The notes: a model not told the origin generated them from the letters alone. A DNA stretch of 64,000 bases from Pseudomonas sp. S06B 330 (GCF_002845275.2 NZ_CP088149.1:3158501-3222500), one strand, 5' to 3'; shown: positions 17,942 to 28,617, counted from the first letter of the stretch. Translations and numbers: made by a program.

Positions 17942-18694
17942 ATGAAGACTCCATTCTGGCTCGCCGTGGTTTGTCTGGCCGCCAGCCTGCCGACTCAGGC
18001 ACAAACGTTCACCCCCATCGAACTGAAGGATCAGGAACTGGCCAACCTGCGCGGCCGCTACGTGATGCCAGGGCGCATCATCAGTTTTGGCATTGTCATG
18101 ACCAGCACTTGGCAAAATGCCAAAGGTGAGATGATCGGCGCCACGTCCACGATGCAAATTCAACAATCGACCATCAAGCCACAATTCTATGTGTCGATGA
18201 TCGACGAAAAAGGCAATGTCCCGGGGCGTTCTCAAGGCACTGTTACCGGCACCGGTACCGTTACTGGCGGCAGAGGGCTGAACAGCACCGAAGGCGTCAC
18301 CCAAGTCGTACGTGCGGCCGGCGACAACAACACGGCCTACAACAACGTTGATATCAATGTCACCAAGGCCAACCAGGCGCCAGCAGCGCAACAACAAGGC
18401 AAGCCGCTGACTGCGGGCACAACATTGATCGGTGCCAATGGCGCCGGCTCGCTGAGCGTCTCTTCGACCGGCAAGGGTGTGCAACTCAATATCATGGCCA
18501 ACAACAACCAGGGCAGTACCGTGCAGCGTCTTGCCCAGGGTGGGCTGATGCAGAACACGACTTTACTTGGCGGTGGCAACCAGGTCAGAAACTTCACCTC
18601 CCTCAATGTCGTCCTGCGTGACAACGTGCCGACCGCAGGCTCGCTGAACGGCAACCTGGACCAGCTCAAAGGCCTTCGCACTCTCGGATTCTGA
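17942..18694 (+). CDS. fapE: Fap accessory protein FapE
   Basis: The 250-residue exported protein has a signal peptide (ending LPTQA) and low-complexity Asn/Gln/Gly/Thr segments (AAGDNNTAYNNVDINVTKAN, IMANNNQGSTVQRLAQGG) related in style to FapB and FapC but without three clear repeats. FapE has been found as a minor component of Fap fibres. It is preceded by GGGAGCAT and lies between fapD and fapF, as in other pseudomonads. Confidence 0.88.
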   Translation: MKTPFWLAVVCLAASLPTQAQTFTPIELKDQELANLRGRYVMPGRIISFGIVMTSTWQNAKGEMIGATSTMQIQQSTIKPQFYVSMIDEKGNVPGRSQGTVTGTGTVTGGRGLNSTEGVTQVVRAAGDNNTAYNNVDINVTKANQAPAAQQQGKPLTAGTTLIGANGAGSLSVSSTGKGVQLNIMANNNQGSTVQRLAQGGLMQNTTLLGGGNQVRNFTSLNVVLRDNVPTAGSLNGNLDQLKGLRTLGF

Positions 18695-18741
18695 TCTACG
18701 CTCAGTCTCATCAAAATGCAGTTAGAAGGGACGGCTAACCC

Positions 18742-20022
18742 ATGCACCGATTGGTAATGTTCAGAGCTATCGTTGTTTTGAGTAGCCTGGCCCCGTCGAC
18801 ATTGCTATACGCAGCAACGGACCCCCAGGTCGAAGCACTAAAACAAGAACTCATGGAGTTGAAACAGCGTTACGAAGCCCAGCAGAACGCGTTGATGGTG
18901 CTTGAACAGCGCGTTCGCCAAGTCGAAGAAGCACCGGCGACACCGGCCCCCAAACGTTTGACCAAGTCTCCCGCCGAAACGGTCAAGGGTGGTCAGTCCG
19001 TGGCCGCCGGTGCGCCGGGCACCACAGGCAGCTCATACGGGCAATCGCTCAAAGAAGATTCGGAACCGGCGCAGAGCGTCTCCAACCTGTATGACGAAGC
19101 CAGCGGCTTCTTTGGTGGCGGCAAGTTCAGCGTCGAAACCGGCCTGACCTACACGCACTACGATACCCGTGCATTGGTCCTCAACGGTTTTCTGGCGCTC
19201 GATTCGATTTTCCTCGGCGACATCAACCTTGACCGTATCAAGGCCGATAACTGGACCCTGGACCTGACCGCCCGTTACAACCTGGCGCAACGTTGGCAGT
19301 TCGATATCAACGTTCCGGTGGTCTACCGTGAATCGACCTATTCTTCTGGTGGCGCAGGGGGTGCCGGGCCTGTTTCATCCGACGCCACTGTCACCCGCGA
19401 TCCCACCATCGGCGATGTTAACGTCGGGGTCGCCTACAAGTTCCTTGATGAGTCAGAGAACCTGCCCGACGCGGTGCTCACGTTGCGCGTCAAGGCACCG
19501 ACCGGTGATGATCCTTACGGCATCAAACTGGTCAATGACCCCACCAACGACAACCTGTCAGTACCTGAATCTTTGCCCACCGGCAACGGTATCTGGGCGA
19601 TCACCCCGGGTATCTCGCTGGTGAAAACCTACGACCCGGCCGTGCTCTTCGGCAGCTTGTCCTATACCTACAACATGGAAGATTCGTTCAGCGACATCAG
19701 CCCCACGATCAACACCAAAGTCCCGGGTGACGTGAAACTTGGCGACTCCTGGCAGATCGGTGCCGGTATTGCCTTTGCCTTGAACGAAAAGATGAGCATG
19801 TCATTTTCGTTCTCCGACCAGTTTGCCAACAAGAGCAAGATCAAGCCTGATGGTGGCGACTGGCAGGATGTTCCCAGCAGCGACTACAACGCAGCCAACT
19901 TCAACATCGGCATGACCCTGGCTGCAACCGACAACCTGACCATCGTGCCAAACCTGTCCATTGGCCTGACCGACGACTCGCCAGATTTTTCCTTCAGCCT
20001 GAAATTCCCCTACTACTTCTGA
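18742..20022 (+). CDS. fapF: Outer-membrane amyloid transporter FapF
   Basis: The 426-residue protein has a signal peptide, an N-terminal coiled coil ([19 protein letters not shown]), a Pro/Ala-rich linker and a C-terminal transmembrane beta-barrel of about 250 residues ending in Tyr-Phe (FSLKFPYYF), a typical outer-membrane signal. FapF forms a trimeric barrel that exports FapB, FapC and FapE, with the helical part gating the pore. It is the last gene of the operon and is followed by a strong hairpin. Confidence 0.94.
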   Translation: MHRLVMFRAIVVLSSLAPSTLLYAATDPQVEALKQELMELKQRYEAQQNALMVLEQRVRQVEEAPATPAPKRLTKSPAETVKGGQSVAAGAPGTTGSSYGQSLKEDSEPAQSVSNLYDEASGFFGGGKFSVETGLTYTHYDTRALVLNGFLALDSIFLGDINLDRIKADNWTLDLTARYNLAQRWQFDINVPVVYRESTYSSGGAGGAGPVSSDATVTRDPTIGDVNVGVAYKFLDESENLPDAVLTLRVKAPTGDDPYGIKLVNDPTNDNLSVPESLPTGNGIWAITPGISLVKTYDPAVLFGSLSYTYNMEDSFSDISPTINTKVPGDVKLGDSWQIGAGIAFALNEKMSMSFSFSDQFANKSKIKPDGGDWQDVPSSDYNAANFNIGMTLAATDNLTIVPNLSIGLTDDSPDFSFSLKFPYYF

Positions 20023-20031
20023 CCCTGACGC

Positions 20032-20067
20032 CCATGAAAAAGCCCGCTTCGGCGGGCTTTTTCATGG
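20032..20067. terminator. Bidirectional 16-bp hairpin terminator after fapF
   Basis: CCATGAAAAAGCCCGC pairs perfectly with GCGGGCTTTTTCATGG around a TTCG loop. The stem supplies T-rich exits in both directions and lies between the convergent fapF and the sigma-54 activator gene. Confidence 0.92.
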
Positions 20068-20079
20068 CGGCGCTAGCGC

Positions 20080-21402
20080 TCAGCGAATCTGATGCTTATG
20101 CAGCAACCGGTAAAAGGTAGGCCGGGAAACCCCGAGTACCTTGGCGGCAATACTCAAGTTATCGCTGTGCCGGTTGAGCACATCGCACAACGCCTGGCGC
20201 TCGGCACGGTGTTTGTAATCTTCCAGGGTTCCCATAGTCGATACGAACGCATGCTGACTGAGCAAGCCCAGGTCCTGCGCCTCGATCTGCCGCCCTTCGG
20301 CCAGCACCAGGCCACGCCTGACCCGGTTGGCCAGTTCACGCACATTGCCTGGCCAGTCGTGCTTGCCCATCGCCACCAGCGCGTCTTCGCTAAAACTGCG
20401 TGGCCGCCGCCCGGTTTCCAGGCTATAGAAATGGGCAAAGTGATTGGCCAGCATCGACAGATCACCATGCCGGTCACGCAAAGGTGCGGTGACCACTTGC
20501 AGGACATTAAGCCGGTAATACAGGTCCTCACGGAAGCGGCCGCGGGCGATAGCGCCTTCGAGGTCAACATGGGTGGCCGCCAGTACACGTACATCGACAG
20601 CGATCGGCTGGCTACCGCCAACCCGTTCAATGTGTTTTTCCTGCAGGAAACGCAGCAAGTTGGCCTGCAGCTCCAGAGGCAAATCACCAATTTCGTCCAG
20701 AAACAGCGTGCCGCTGTTGGCCGCCTCGATGCGGCCTATCTTGCGCTGGTGGGCCCCGGTAAATGCCCCTTTTTCGTGGCCGAACAGCTCCGACTGAATC
20801 AGGTGCTCAGGGATCGCCCCGCAGTTGATTGGCACAAAGGGTTTGTCATGGCGCTGGGACTGGCGGTGCAAGGTGCGCGCCACCAGTTCCTTGCCGGTTC
20901 CACTCTCTCCCCGAATCAGCACTGGCGACTCGGTGGGCGCCAGTTTACTGAGCAATTTACGCAGCTCGCGAATCGGTCGGCTGTCACCGAGCAACTCATG
21001 CTCGGCTTCATCGACATGCACCGCCTTGCCGCGCAGGCGCGCCATGCCGAAGGCCCGGCCAATGGTGACCTGCACCCGAGAGATATCGAAGGGCAGGGTG
21101 TGAAAATCGAAGAACCATTCGCAGACAAAATCGCCCACATTCTGCATACGCAGCTCTTGAGGGCTGAGCACGGCAATCCATTCGGTGTTGCTGCGGCTGA
21201 TCAGGTCCTTGACCGCATCCGGGTGCTGCAGGTGTGACGCTTGTAGGCGCAGCACGCCGACATCACAAGGATGCTCCAGCGCTGAGGCCAAGGTGCAACT
21301 GTGAACATCCCAGCCGACATTGCGCAGACCTGGCAATAATCGGTGGCAATCGTCGCAAGGATCAACGACGAGCAGGCGACGGTTGGATGCTGGTTCAAGC
21401 AT
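20080..21402 (-). CDS. Sigma-54-dependent enhancer-binding regulator, VpsR-like
   Basis: The 440-residue protein has a divergent receiver-like N-terminal domain (about 1-120) without the usual acidic phosphorylation pocket pattern. A complete AAA+ sigma-54 interaction domain follows: Walker A GESGTGKELVA, GAFTGA loop in HEKGAFTGAHQRK, Walker B GTLFLDEIGD. A Fis-type helix-turn-helix (LSIAAKVLGVSRPTFYRLL) closes it. The GAFTGA loop is intact, so it should activate sigma-54 promoters. The N-terminal domain resembles the VpsR group of biofilm regulators, some of which respond to cyclic di-GMP. It is convergent with the fap operon, whose promoter looks sigma-54 dependent, so it is a candidate fap activator (inference). 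Confidence 0.9.
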   Translation of the reverse strand: MLEPASNRRLLVVDPCDDCHRLLPGLRNVGWDVHSCTLASALEHPCDVGVLRLQASHLQHPDAVKDLISRSNTEWIAVLSPQELRMQNVGDFVCEWFFDFHTLPFDISRVQVTIGRAFGMARLRGKAVHVDEAEHELLGDSRPIRELRKLLSKLAPTESPVLIRGESGTGKELVARTLHRQSQRHDKPFVPINCGAIPEHLIQSELFGHEKGAFTGAHQRKIGRIEAANSGTLFLDEIGDLPLELQANLLRFLQEKHIERVGGSQPIAVDVRVLAATHVDLEGAIARGRFREDLYYRLNVLQVVTAPLRDRHGDLSMLANHFAHFYSLETGRRPRSFSEDALVAMGKHDWPGNVRELANRVRRGLVLAEGRQIEAQDLGLLSQHAFVSTMGTLEDYKHRAERQALCDVLNRHSDNLSIAAKVLGVSRPTFYRLLHKHQIR

Positions 21403-21715
21403 GACCTTTCCTTGGCGCCAATTGTTGGAATTTTAAATAGAAACAGCAAGTTGGCAGGCCCGTTTGTAACAGTAGCAACGATGTGTCAAACGCCCACTAC
21501 CGTCTGTCCGCAAAGCGTCAAAATAACCACGTGCCAGGGAATTTTCTTTAACTTTCAACGTCCACGTTGCAGCCGTTATCGCGTTTTTTTGCAAATACAC
21601 AAAAAAACTTCAATACGCGTGTGACTTAACCCTGTACTGCGTGCATCAGTACAAGTAACTCACCGCCAATGCGGTTGTTAATTATCTTGTTTGGGCCCAC
21701 AGAGAGACCGAACCC
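21403..21715. other. Intergenic region between the regulator and a small gene
   Basis: About 310 bases containing the promoter of the leftward regulator gene and that of the rightward 88-codon gene. It is richer in A and T than its neighbours, with T-runs near 21546 and 21586. A minus-strand TGGCAC near 21532 lacks a matching -12 element. No gene or defined structure is supported. Confidence 0.45.
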
Positions 21716-21982
21716 ATGAATGCCCCGCTCCGTGTCAACGAAGCACTGCTGATTGCCGACCACGCCTTCGAACCCTTCCAGTGTGTTGCTTGGGATTCGC
21801 CTAACGGTACGGGTGAACTGAGCCTGGCAGTGATCGACCGGACCAGCACTCGCATCGGCAGCAAGCAAGTGCCGAGCAGCACCTACTCCGACCCGACGCA
21901 ACTGGCCAGCCTGATTGAAGAAATGCGCGCCGAGTTGAAAAAACAAGGATGTGATCTGCAACCTTGGTCAATGCCAAAGTAA
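21716..21982 (+). CDS. Small conserved hypothetical protein
   Basis: An 88-residue acidic soluble protein with no signal peptide or membrane segment. It reads like a small Pseudomonas-specific protein (FEPFQCVAWDSPNGTGELSL, then EEMRAELKKQGCDLQPW). I do not recognise a domain with confidence. A GAGAGACC precedes the ATG at suitable spacing and the codon use is normal, so it is probably real. It lies divergent from the VpsR-like regulator and may share control with it. Confidence 0.65.
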   Translation: MNAPLRVNEALLIADHAFEPFQCVAWDSPNGTGELSLAVIDRTSTRIGSKQVPSSTYSDPTQLASLIEEMRAELKKQGCDLQPWSMPK

Positions 21983-22113
21983 GTAGGCCGCTATCTATTG
22001 GGTTAATGGCAGCGCATCTTTACGGTGCGCGCCAGGCAACTTAATTGTTGCAAAAGTTAAACTGCGACACTTCGTCGCGGAACCGCTAACGTACTGTTTT
22101 GTACGCGCCTTAG

Positions 22114-22782
22114 TTATCCAAGCACGTTCAAACTATCAATCGTACGGTACTCGGCCTGTAACTGCTGCGCTAATAAAAGCGCGCGACCCAAGCGCACGGG
22201 CGAACACTCGATGTCCACCAGCATGCTTGGGCATGGCAGCGGCTGCACAGGTTCCCAGGCCTTGAGTCGACCGTCGGTCAGCAGCAGGCAGCGCTGCTGC
22301 TCGTCAGGATACTGGCGTTGACGTGTCTGCAGCCAATCACGCGCCTGCTCCAGTGCCGCCAATAACGGCGTTCCTCCCCCCGCCCCGAGAGTGTCCAGCC
22401 ACGGCTGCAAGGCTGCCGAGGCTTTCAGGCCATGGCGCTGCCAACGCGGCGCGTTACCACTGGCAGTCAGCAGCGTCAGGCGTGCACGCTGGCGGTAAGC
22501 CTGATCGAACAATCCCGCCAATAGTCCCTTGGCCTGGCTCAAAGCCTGGTAACGCCGGGTCGAGGCCGACGCGTCGACAATCACCAGCCACAGCTCAGGG
22601 GCGCTGGCCGTGCGCTGCTGCCAACACAGGTCTCGACGCAGACGAGGGCGGCCTTTGAGCAAGGTTGCTGACCAGGCCACAGTGCCTTGGGCGGCTTCGC
22701 GGGCTCGCCCCCGCTGACCTTGCTTGATCGCTCCAGGACGGGGTTTGGCATCCGCCGCCTGGGTGCGACGGATGCTCAGGGC
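22114..22782 (-). CDS. chlD: ChlD-type von Willebrand A domain, read by -1 frameshift from the ChlI-like frame
   Basis: This frame encodes about 222 residues. A basic Ala/Arg/Gly-rich linker ([19 protein letters not shown]) as in ChlD/BchD comes first. A von Willebrand A domain follows with the metal site VIVDASAST and later [11 protein letters not shown] and LLLTDGR. It corresponds to the C-terminal half of a ChlD chelatase subunit. The frame has no good start: the open frame reaches back into the ChlI-like gene and the first usable codon (GTG at 22680) would cut the linker. The upstream frame meets it at an A-AAA-AAG slippery heptamer with all the expected stimulators, so I read it as the tail of a 555-residue frameshift product. 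Separate initiation remains possible. Confidence 0.8.
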   Translation of the reverse strand, partial: ALSIRRTQAADAKPRPGAIKQGQRGRAREAAQGTVAWSATLLKGRPRLRRDLCWQQRTASAPELWLVIVDASASTRRYQALSQAKGLLAGLFDQAYRQRARLTLLTASGNAPRWQRHGLKASAALQPWLDTLGAGGGTPLLAALEQARDWLQTRQRQYPDEQQRCLLLTDGRLKAWEPVQPLPCPSMLVDIECSPVRLGRALLLAQQLQAEYRTIDSLNVLG

Positions 22783-22805
22783 TTTTTTGCCCAGTTCGGC
22801 ACCTC
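22748..22805 (-). promoter_or_regulatory. Programmed -1 ribosomal frameshift signal in chlD
   Basis: On the minus strand four elements line up. A Shine-Dalgarno-like AGGTG (22804-22800) is followed by 11 bases and then the slippery heptamer A-AAA-AAG (22788-22782), in the correct phase GCA AAA AAG. A six-base spacer containing the zero-frame TGA comes next, and then an 11-bp stem (22775-22765 with 22758-22748, one T-G wobble) closes a six-base loop. This is the same layout as the dnaX frameshift signal. Slipping back one base fuses the ChlI-like part to the von Willebrand A domain; normal reading ends three codons later. Confidence 0.88.
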
Positions 22806-23780
22806 GCGCCGTGCACCGGTTGCGGTCGCTTGAGGAGGCATCTCACCCCAGGCGCCTTGCCCTTGTGGGTGATTGGCTGCCTTGCCAGCCTGTGGCTCGG
22901 CTGCTGGGCTTTGGCTAGAGGGCGGCGGTACGTCACGGCGCCGATGACGCAAGGCGAACTCGGCCACCGCTTCAATATCCTGCGCCTCAATCGCTGCCCC
23001 GCCGCGCCAGGCGGCATGGGCGCGGGCGGCGCGTAGCCAGACCAGGTCGGCGCGTAAACCATCGACCCCAGCAGCAAAGCAACGCTCGGTGATCTGCGCC
23101 AGGGCCTGATCGTCCAGGGCGATACGCGTCAGCTGTTCACGGGCAGCCTGGCAGCGATCGCGCAATTGCGCCTGCGCAGATGCCCACTGCGCACAAAATG
23201 CCTCGGGGTCGGCGTCGAAATCCAGGCGCCGCCGTATGATCTGGCCACGGGCTTCAGGTGCCGGCTGCCCATCAAGGGCAACGTTCAGCCCAAAACGATC
23301 CAGCAACTGCGGACGCAGCTCACCCTCCTCCGGGTTCATGGTGCCAATCAATACAAAGCGCGCGCTGTGACGATGAGAAATACCGTCGCGCTCGACTCGG
23401 TTGGTGCCACTGGCGGCGACATCGAGCAGCAGGTCGACCAGATGATCGGCCAGCAGGTTGACCTCATCGACATACAGCACCCCCCCGTCAGCCTTGGCCA
23501 GCACGCCAGGCGAAAACTGCGCCTTACCCTGGCCCAGTGCGGCCTCCAGATCAAGGGTACCGACCAGCCGCTCTTCGCTCGCCCCCAGAGGCAAGGTTAC
23601 GAACGGGCCTTCACCGAGCAGATCAGCCAGACCTCGAGCCAGGGTGCTCTTGGCCATGCCGCGTGGGCCCTCGATCAGTACGCCACCGATCTTCGGGTCG
23701 ATGGCGGTCAAGCACAGGGCCAGCTTCAATGCGTCGGCACCGACCACAGCGGACAGGGGAAAATGTGCAGGTTCAGTCAT
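22776..23780 (-). CDS. chlD: Chelatase AAA+ ATPase subunit (ChlI-like; zero-frame product of chlD)
   Basis: The 334-residue zero-frame product is a magnesium/cobalt-chelatase AAA+ ATPase. It has Walker A in [37 protein letters not shown] as Walker [21 protein letters not shown] as sensor 1 and arginine finger, and a helical lid. ChlI/BchI-type hexamers power metal insertion by the large subunit, here CobN. The C-terminal Pro/Gln-rich segment ([14 protein letters not shown]) matches the linker of ChlD proteins. The ATG at 23780 has its stop codon right after the cobN start region in operon order: the gene follows cobN with one base between them. The small and the frameshifted large products would supply both ATPase-ring subunits. 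Confidence 0.9.
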   Translation of the reverse strand: MTEPAHFPLSAVVGADALKLALCLTAIDPKIGGVLIEGPRGMAKSTLARGLADLLGEGPFVTLPLGASEERLVGTLDLEAALGQGKAQFSPGVLAKADGGVLYVDEVNLLADHLVDLLLDVAASGTNRVERDGISHRHSARFVLIGTMNPEEGELRPQLLDRFGLNVALDGQPAPEARGQIIRRRLDFDADPEAFCAQWASAQAQLRDRCQAAREQLTRIALDDQALAQITERCFAAGVDGLRADLVWLRAARAHAAWRGGAAIEAQDIEAVAEFALRHRRRDVPPPSSQSPAAEPQAGKAANHPQGQGAWGEMPPQATATGARREVPNWAKKP

Positions 23781-23781
23781 T

Positions 23782-26700
23782 TCAGGTCTCTTCTTCACCG
23801 TCCAGCAGTTGCTCTTCGAGGGCTTCACGGTACTCCCCCGGTTGTTCCCACAGGCCGCGCTGCTGGGCTTCGAGCAGGCGCTCGGTGATATCGCGCAAGG
23901 CGTGCGGGTTGTGCTGGCGAATAAACGCCCGGGTCGGGCCGTCGAGCACATAGGCGTCGGCCAGCGCTTGGTAATGGTGGTCGTCGATCAAGTGCGTGGT
24001 GGCATCGAACGCGAACAGGTTGTCGACGGTCGCGGCCAGTTCAAAGGCACCTTTGTAGCCATGGCGCTTGACCCCATCGATCCACTTGGGATTGAGCGCA
24101 CGGGCGCGAATCACCCGGTTGAGCTCTTCTTTCAAGGTGCGGATACGCGGGCGGTCCGGCTGACTGTGGTCACCGTGATAGCTGGCAACCGGACTGCCGC
24201 CCAGGCTTTCCACCGCCGCCAGCATGCCGCCCTGGAACTGGTAATAGTCGTTGGAGTCGAGCAGATCATGCTCGTGGTTGTCCTGATTCTGAATCACCGC
24301 CTGGACTTGACTCAGGCGCCGGGCAAAATCGGCACGCGCCGGTGTGCCGTCATCGCCAGCGCCGTAGGCGTAACCACCGTGGTTAAGGTAGATCTCAGCG
24401 AGGTCCTTGCGCTCATTCCACAGATGCCCGTCAATGGCGTTCTGTACACCAGCACCATAGGCGCCAGGCTTGGCGCCAAAAACGCGCCAACCTGCCTGAC
24501 GCGCCGCCTGCTCGTCACTCAGGCCTTGACGCTCTAGCTCGGCACGTTCGCTGCGCACCTTGGCGGCAAGCGGATTGAGGTCGTCGGGCTCGTCCAGTGC
24601 TGCCACTGCCTGCACTGCCGCATCAAACAGCTTGATCAGGTTGCCAAAGGCGTCTCGGAAGAACCCCGACACGCGCAGCGTCACATCCACCCGTGAACGA
24701 TCCAGCAGGCTCAGCGGCAGGATCTCAAAGTCATCCACCCGCTGACTGCCACTGGCCCACACCGGACGCACGCCCAGTAGGGCCATGGCCTGGGCGATGT
24801 CGTCACCGCCGGTGCGCATGGTCGCCGTGCCCCACACCGACAGGCCGAGCTGACGCAAGTGGTCGCCATGCTCCTGCAGGTGACGCTCAAGGATCAGGTT
24901 GGCCGACGCAAATCCGATACGCCAGGCCGTGGTGGTCGGCAAGTTGCGCACATCGACGGTATAAAAGTTGCGCCCGGTTGGCAGCACGTCCAGGCGTCCA
25001 CGACTAGGGGCGCCGCTAGGGCCGGCCGGGACGAAGCGCCCTTGCAAGGCGGCCAGCATCCCCTGCAGCTCAGCTGGACCACAGGCGTCCAATTGTGGCG
25101 CAACGGTGTGTTGCAAGGCCGCCAGTACAGCACGAACCTCTGACCACAGCGGCTCATCGGGCACAGTGATGGCACCTGCCAGGGCCTGCTCAATGCACTG
25201 CGCAGCGAGCATTTCCAGGCGTTCGCGGCTGTCACCGGCAGTGCGCCACAACGCCGGATCCTGGGCCTGCAACAATGCTGGGCGCGGACCCTGCCAAGGC
25301 TGACCGAGGTCGCAATCGAGCGGGTCGAAGCCCAGCGCCAGGGCTTTGGCCAGCGCGCGCAGCAAACTGGCATTGGCGCCGCGCCCATCGCCACGCTCCA
25401 CCCGCAACAACGCCAATAACGTATCGATGCGCAAGCGGCCGCACGGCGACTCACCGAACACATGCAAGCCGTCACGGATCTGCGATTCCTTCAGGTCGCA
25501 CAGGTAGGTGTCCAAGCGCGGTAACCACACCGCCGCGTCATCCAATGCGCCCTCCAGTTGCAGTTCACGATCGATATGGTTGTCACGCAGCAGGGCGAGA
25601 ATATCCCGCTGCAGCTCGCGGGCGCGGCGCGGGTCGAGTAATTGCGCCTCGTAGTATTCGTCGGCCAACGCCTCCAAGTGGCGTAGCGGGCCGTAGGTTT
25701 CAGCACGGGTCAACGGCGGCATCAGATGGTCGATGATCACCGCCTGGGTGCGCCGCTTGGCCTGGGCGCCCTCGCCCGGATCATTGACGATGAACGGGTA
25801 AATGTTGGGCAGCGGACCGATCAAGGCGTCCGGCCAGCAACTGCCAGACAGGCCGACGCCTTTGCCAGGTAGCCACTCCAGATTGCCGTGCTTGCCCACA
25901 TGAATCAGCGCATCGGCGGCAAAGCCATGACGCAGCCAGAAATAGAACGCGAGATAACCGTGGGGCGGCACCAGGTCAGGATCGTGATATACCGCGCTCT
26001 GGTCCAACTGATAACCACGCGCAGGTTGTATGCCGACAAAGGTCAGGCCAAAGCGCAGGCCGGCGACCATCATCCGCCCATTGCGGCACATCGGGTCCTG
26101 TTCAGGCTCGCCCCAACGCTCACGCACAGCCTCTTGATTGGCGCGCGGCAAGGCGGAAAACGCCGCCCGATAGTCGTCCAGGGACATGCTCTGCAGGCAA
26201 GGACGCTGATCAAGGCTGTCCAGGTCATTGCTGACGCCACCAAGCAACGCCTGGATCAGCGCGGTGCCGCTGTCGGGCAACTCGCTCAACGGATAACCCT
26301 GTTGCTGCAAAGCGCGCAGGATGTTCAAGGCCGCTGCGGGCGTATCCAGGCCAACACCATTGCCAATGCGCCCATCACGGGTCGGGTAGTTAGCCAGAAT
26401 CAAGGCGACACGCTTGTCCTGGTTGGGCAACTCGGCCAGCGCACACCAGCGCCGCGCCAGCTCGGCGACAAAATCCATGCGTTCGGCGTGTGGGCGATAA
26501 CAGACGACATCCGACTGACTGCGCTCACTGCGCCAGGCCAGGTCCTTGAAACTGATCGGCCGGGTAATGATGCGCCCGTCCAATTCCGGCAGGACGATGT
26601 GCATGGCCAGGTCCCGAGCGCCGAGCCCCTGCTCGCTCGCCTCCCAGCCGGGTTGGTTATCTTGAGCGCAAATCGCTTGCAACACAGGAATGTCACGGCG

Positions 26701-27543
26701 AAACGGCCGTAGGTGCGGTTGCTCGGGGCTTGATTGCGCGAAACCGGTGGTGTTGATGATCAACGCCGCGTCGACCTGATCGAGCCATTCCTCTACCTGA
26801 TTCAGGCAACCAGCTTCCTTGAGGCTGGCCACGGCGATCGGTAGCGGGTTGAGCCCTGCCAGCTGCAAGCGCTCACAGAAGGTGTCGATAAACGCGGTAT
26901 TGGCCGCCTGCAGGTGCGAACGGTAGAACAGGATCGGCACCACCGGGTGCTCAATCTGCCAGTCTTCGAACCAATCAGCCAACGCGGCACTGGCCTTCTG
27001 CGGGTGGTACACGATCGTGCGCGGCAGTTGCTGCGGCTCGTGCCACGGGTAATCGCGTTGCAACCACTGGTTGGCCAGGCACTTGAACAGGTTCAGGGCA
27101 TTGGCCTTGCCGCCCTGGCGCAAGAAGTGCCAAAGCCGCTCGGCCTGTGCTGGCGACACCGTACTCAGGTCAGTGAGTTCCGGATCAGGACGATCATCGC
27201 CCGGTACCAGGATGACGTGCACACCACGGGCCGCCAGTTCAAGTAGCTGCTCGACGCCGTAGCGCCAGTAACCTACGCCACCGTGCAACGACACCAGTAT
27301 CACCTTGGCATGGCGCAGCACTTCATCGACGTACAGGTCGACCGAGGCATGGTTCTGTACCTGCATCGGGTTGGCCAGACGCAGGCTGGGAAAATCCTCC
27401 GGCAACTGCTGGGCGGTTTCGGCCAGCAGCGCCAAGTGTGAGTCACCGCTGCAGAGAATGACCAGCTCGGCCGGGGTCTGGCCAAGGTCGGCAATACTGT
27501 CGTCCGGTACAAAACCACCGGGCTGGGTCCGCAGCAGGTGCAT
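23782..27543 (-). CDS. cobN: Cobaltochelatase large subunit CobN
   Basis: The 1253-residue protein is the large, metal- and tetrapyrrole-binding subunit of aerobic cobaltochelatase, which inserts cobalt into hydrogenobyrinic acid a,c-diamide. Family hallmarks include [60 protein letters not shown] and [20 protein letters not shown]. Length is normal. It lies between cobW and the chlD gene on the minus strand. Unlike the classic CobNST enzyme, the partner ATPase here is the adjacent ChlI/ChlD-type gene. Upstream control by a cobalamin riboswitch is expected for the whole unit. Confidence 0.96.
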   Translation of the reverse strand: MHLLRTQPGGFVPDDSIADLGQTPAELVILCSGDSHLALLAETAQQLPEDFPSLRLANPMQVQNHASVDLYVDEVLRHAKVILVSLHGGVGYWRYGVEQLLELAARGVHVILVPGDDRPDPELTDLSTVSPAQAERLWHFLRQGGKANALNLFKCLANQWLQRDYPWHEPQQLPRTIVYHPQKASAALADWFEDWQIEHPVVPILFYRSHLQAANTAFIDTFCERLQLAGLNPLPIAVASLKEAGCLNQVEEWLDQVDAALIINTTGFAQSSPEQPHLRPFRRDIPVLQAICAQDNQPGWEASEQGLGARDLAMHIVLPELDGRIITRPISFKDLAWRSERSQSDVVCYRPHAERMDFVAELARRWCALAELPNQDKRVALILANYPTRDGRIGNGVGLDTPAAALNILRALQQQGYPLSELPDSGTALIQALLGGVSNDLDSLDQRPCLQSMSLDDYRAAFSALPRANQEAVRERWGEPEQDPMCRNGRMMVAGLRFGLTFVGIQPARGYQLDQSAVYHDPDLVPPHGYLAFYFWLRHGFAADALIHVGKHGNLEWLPGKGVGLSGSCWPDALIGPLPNIYPFIVNDPGEGAQAKRRTQAVIIDHLMPPLTRAETYGPLRHLEALADEYYEAQLLDPRRARELQRDILALLRDNHIDRELQLEGALDDAAVWLPRLDTYLCDLKESQIRDGLHVFGESPCGRLRIDTLLALLRVERGDGRGANASLLRALAKALALGFDPLDCDLGQPWQGPRPALLQAQDPALWRTAGDSRERLEMLAAQCIEQALAGAITVPDEPLWSEVRAVLAALQHTVAPQLDACGPAELQGMLAALQGRFVPAGPSGAPSRGRLDVLPTGRNFYTVDVRNLPTTTAWRIGFASANLILERHLQEHGDHLRQLGLSVWGTATMRTGGDDIAQAMALLGVRPVWASGSQRVDDFEILPLSLLDRSRVDVTLRVSGFFRDAFGNLIKLFDAAVQAVAALDEPDDLNPLAAKVRSERAELERQGLSDEQAARQAGWRVFGAKPGAYGAGVQNAIDGHLWNERKDLAEIYLNHGGYAYGAGDDGTPARADFARRLSQVQAVIQNQDNHEHDLLDSNDYYQFQGGMLAAVESLGGSPVASYHGDHSQPDRPRIRTLKEELNRVIRARALNPKWIDGVKRHGYKGAFELAATVDNLFAFDATTHLIDDHHYQALADAYVLDGPTRAFIRQHNPHALRDITERLLEAQQRGLWEQPGEYREALEEQLLDGEEET

Positions 27544-27546
27544 GAA

Positions 27547-28617
27547 TCAGGCGCCCAGGGCGGCGCGCAGGCTCGCTTCCAGTTGGGCGGCATCCAGTTC
27601 CTGGCCGATCAGCACCAGGCGTGTGGTCCGCGCTTCTTCACTGCGCCAGGCGCGGTCGAAGTGCTTGTCGAAGCGAGTGCCGACGCCCTGGATCAGCAGG
27701 CGCATCGGTTTGCCAGGAATCGCGGCAAAGCCTTTGACCCGCAGAATTCCGTGCTGCACCACCAGTTGGGTCAGGGCGTCGAGCAACAGGCTCTCGTCAG
27801 CTTGCGGCAGCTCGATGGAAATCGAATCGAAGGCATCGTGATCATGATCGTCGTGATCATCATCACCCTCATGATGCGAATCGTGGTGCGTGCGCCGACT
27901 ATCGATGTGCGCTTCCGATTCGGCGCCCAGGCCCAACAGCACCTCCAGTGGCAGACGGCCGCTGCTGGCTTCGATGACTTTCACTGCAGGCGGCAGCTCT
28001 TCCTGCACTTCGCTGCGGACCTTGGCCAGGTCATCCGCAGCAATCAGATCAGCCTTGTTCAGGATCACCAGGTCAGCACTGGCCAGTTGGTCGGCAAACA
28101 GCTCGTGTAGCGGCGACTCGTGGTCCAGGTTCGGATCGAGCTTGCGCTGCGCATCGACCTGCTCCGGGTAGGCAGCAAAGGTGCCCGCGGCCACGGCTGG
28201 GCTGTCGACCACAGTGATCACCGCATCAACGGTGCAGGCGTTGCGGATTTCCGGCCACTGGAAGGCTTGTACCAAGGGCTTGGGCAGGGCCAGGCCGCTG
28301 GTTTCGATGAGGATGTGGTCCAGATCACCGCGCCGGGCAACCAATTCACGCATGACCGGGAAGAACTCTTCCTGCACGGTGCAGCACAGACAGCCGTTGG
28401 CCAGCTCGTAGACGCGGCCGCTGGCCTCTTCCTCAGTGCAGCCGATGCTGCATTGCTTAAGGATCTCGCCGTCGATGCCCAGTTCGCCGAACTCGTTGAC
28501 GATCACCGCGATACGCCGCCCCTGGGCGTTGTCGAGCATATGCCGCAGCAACGTGGTTTTGCCCGAGCCGAGGAAGCCGGTAACGATGGTGACGGGGAGT
28601 TTGGCCAGTGTTTTCAT
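27547..28617 (-). CDS. cobW: CobW family GTPase / cobalt chaperone
   Basis: The 356-residue protein has a G3E GTPase domain with Walker A GFLGSGKTTLLRHML, the family metal motif GCLCC in ELANGCLCCTVQEEF, and the guanine motif LNKADL. It carries a His/Asp-rich metal-binding stretch (HHDSHHEGDDDHDDHDHDAF, near residue 240-260) before the CobW C-terminal domain. CobW is thought to deliver cobalt to the chelatase. The ATG at 28617 follows an AAGGGC site. An in-frame ATG at 28647 is possible but less likely. It is the first gene after the minus-strand cobalamin riboswitch and is followed by cobN after three bases. Confidence 0.94.
   Translation of the reverse strand: MKTLAKLPVTIVTGFLGSGKTTLLRHMLDNAQGRRIAVIVNEFGELGIDGEILKQCSIGCTEEEASGRVYELANGCLCCTVQEEFFPVMRELVARRGDLDHILIETSGLALPKPLVQAFQWPEIRNACTVDAVITVVDSPAVAAGTFAAYPEQVDAQRKLDPNLDHESPLHELFADQLASADLVILNKADLIAADDLAKVRSEVQEELPPAVKVIEASSGRLPLEVLLGLGAESEAHIDSRRTHHDSHHEGDDDHDDHDHDAFDSISIELPQADESLLLDALTQLVVQHGILRVKGFAAIPGKPMRLLIQGVGTRFDKHFDRAWRSEEARTTRLVLIGQELDAAQLEASLRAALGA

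Noticed and set aside
21520..21540. TGGCAC on the minus strand as a sigma-54 promoter of the VpsR-like regulator
   Set aside because: No GC dinucleotide at the required 12-base distance.
22114..22680. Independent von Willebrand A gene starting at GTG 22680
   Set aside because: The start lacks a good ribosome binding site and would cut the ChlD linker, while a complete frameshift signal joins the frames; kept only as an alternative.
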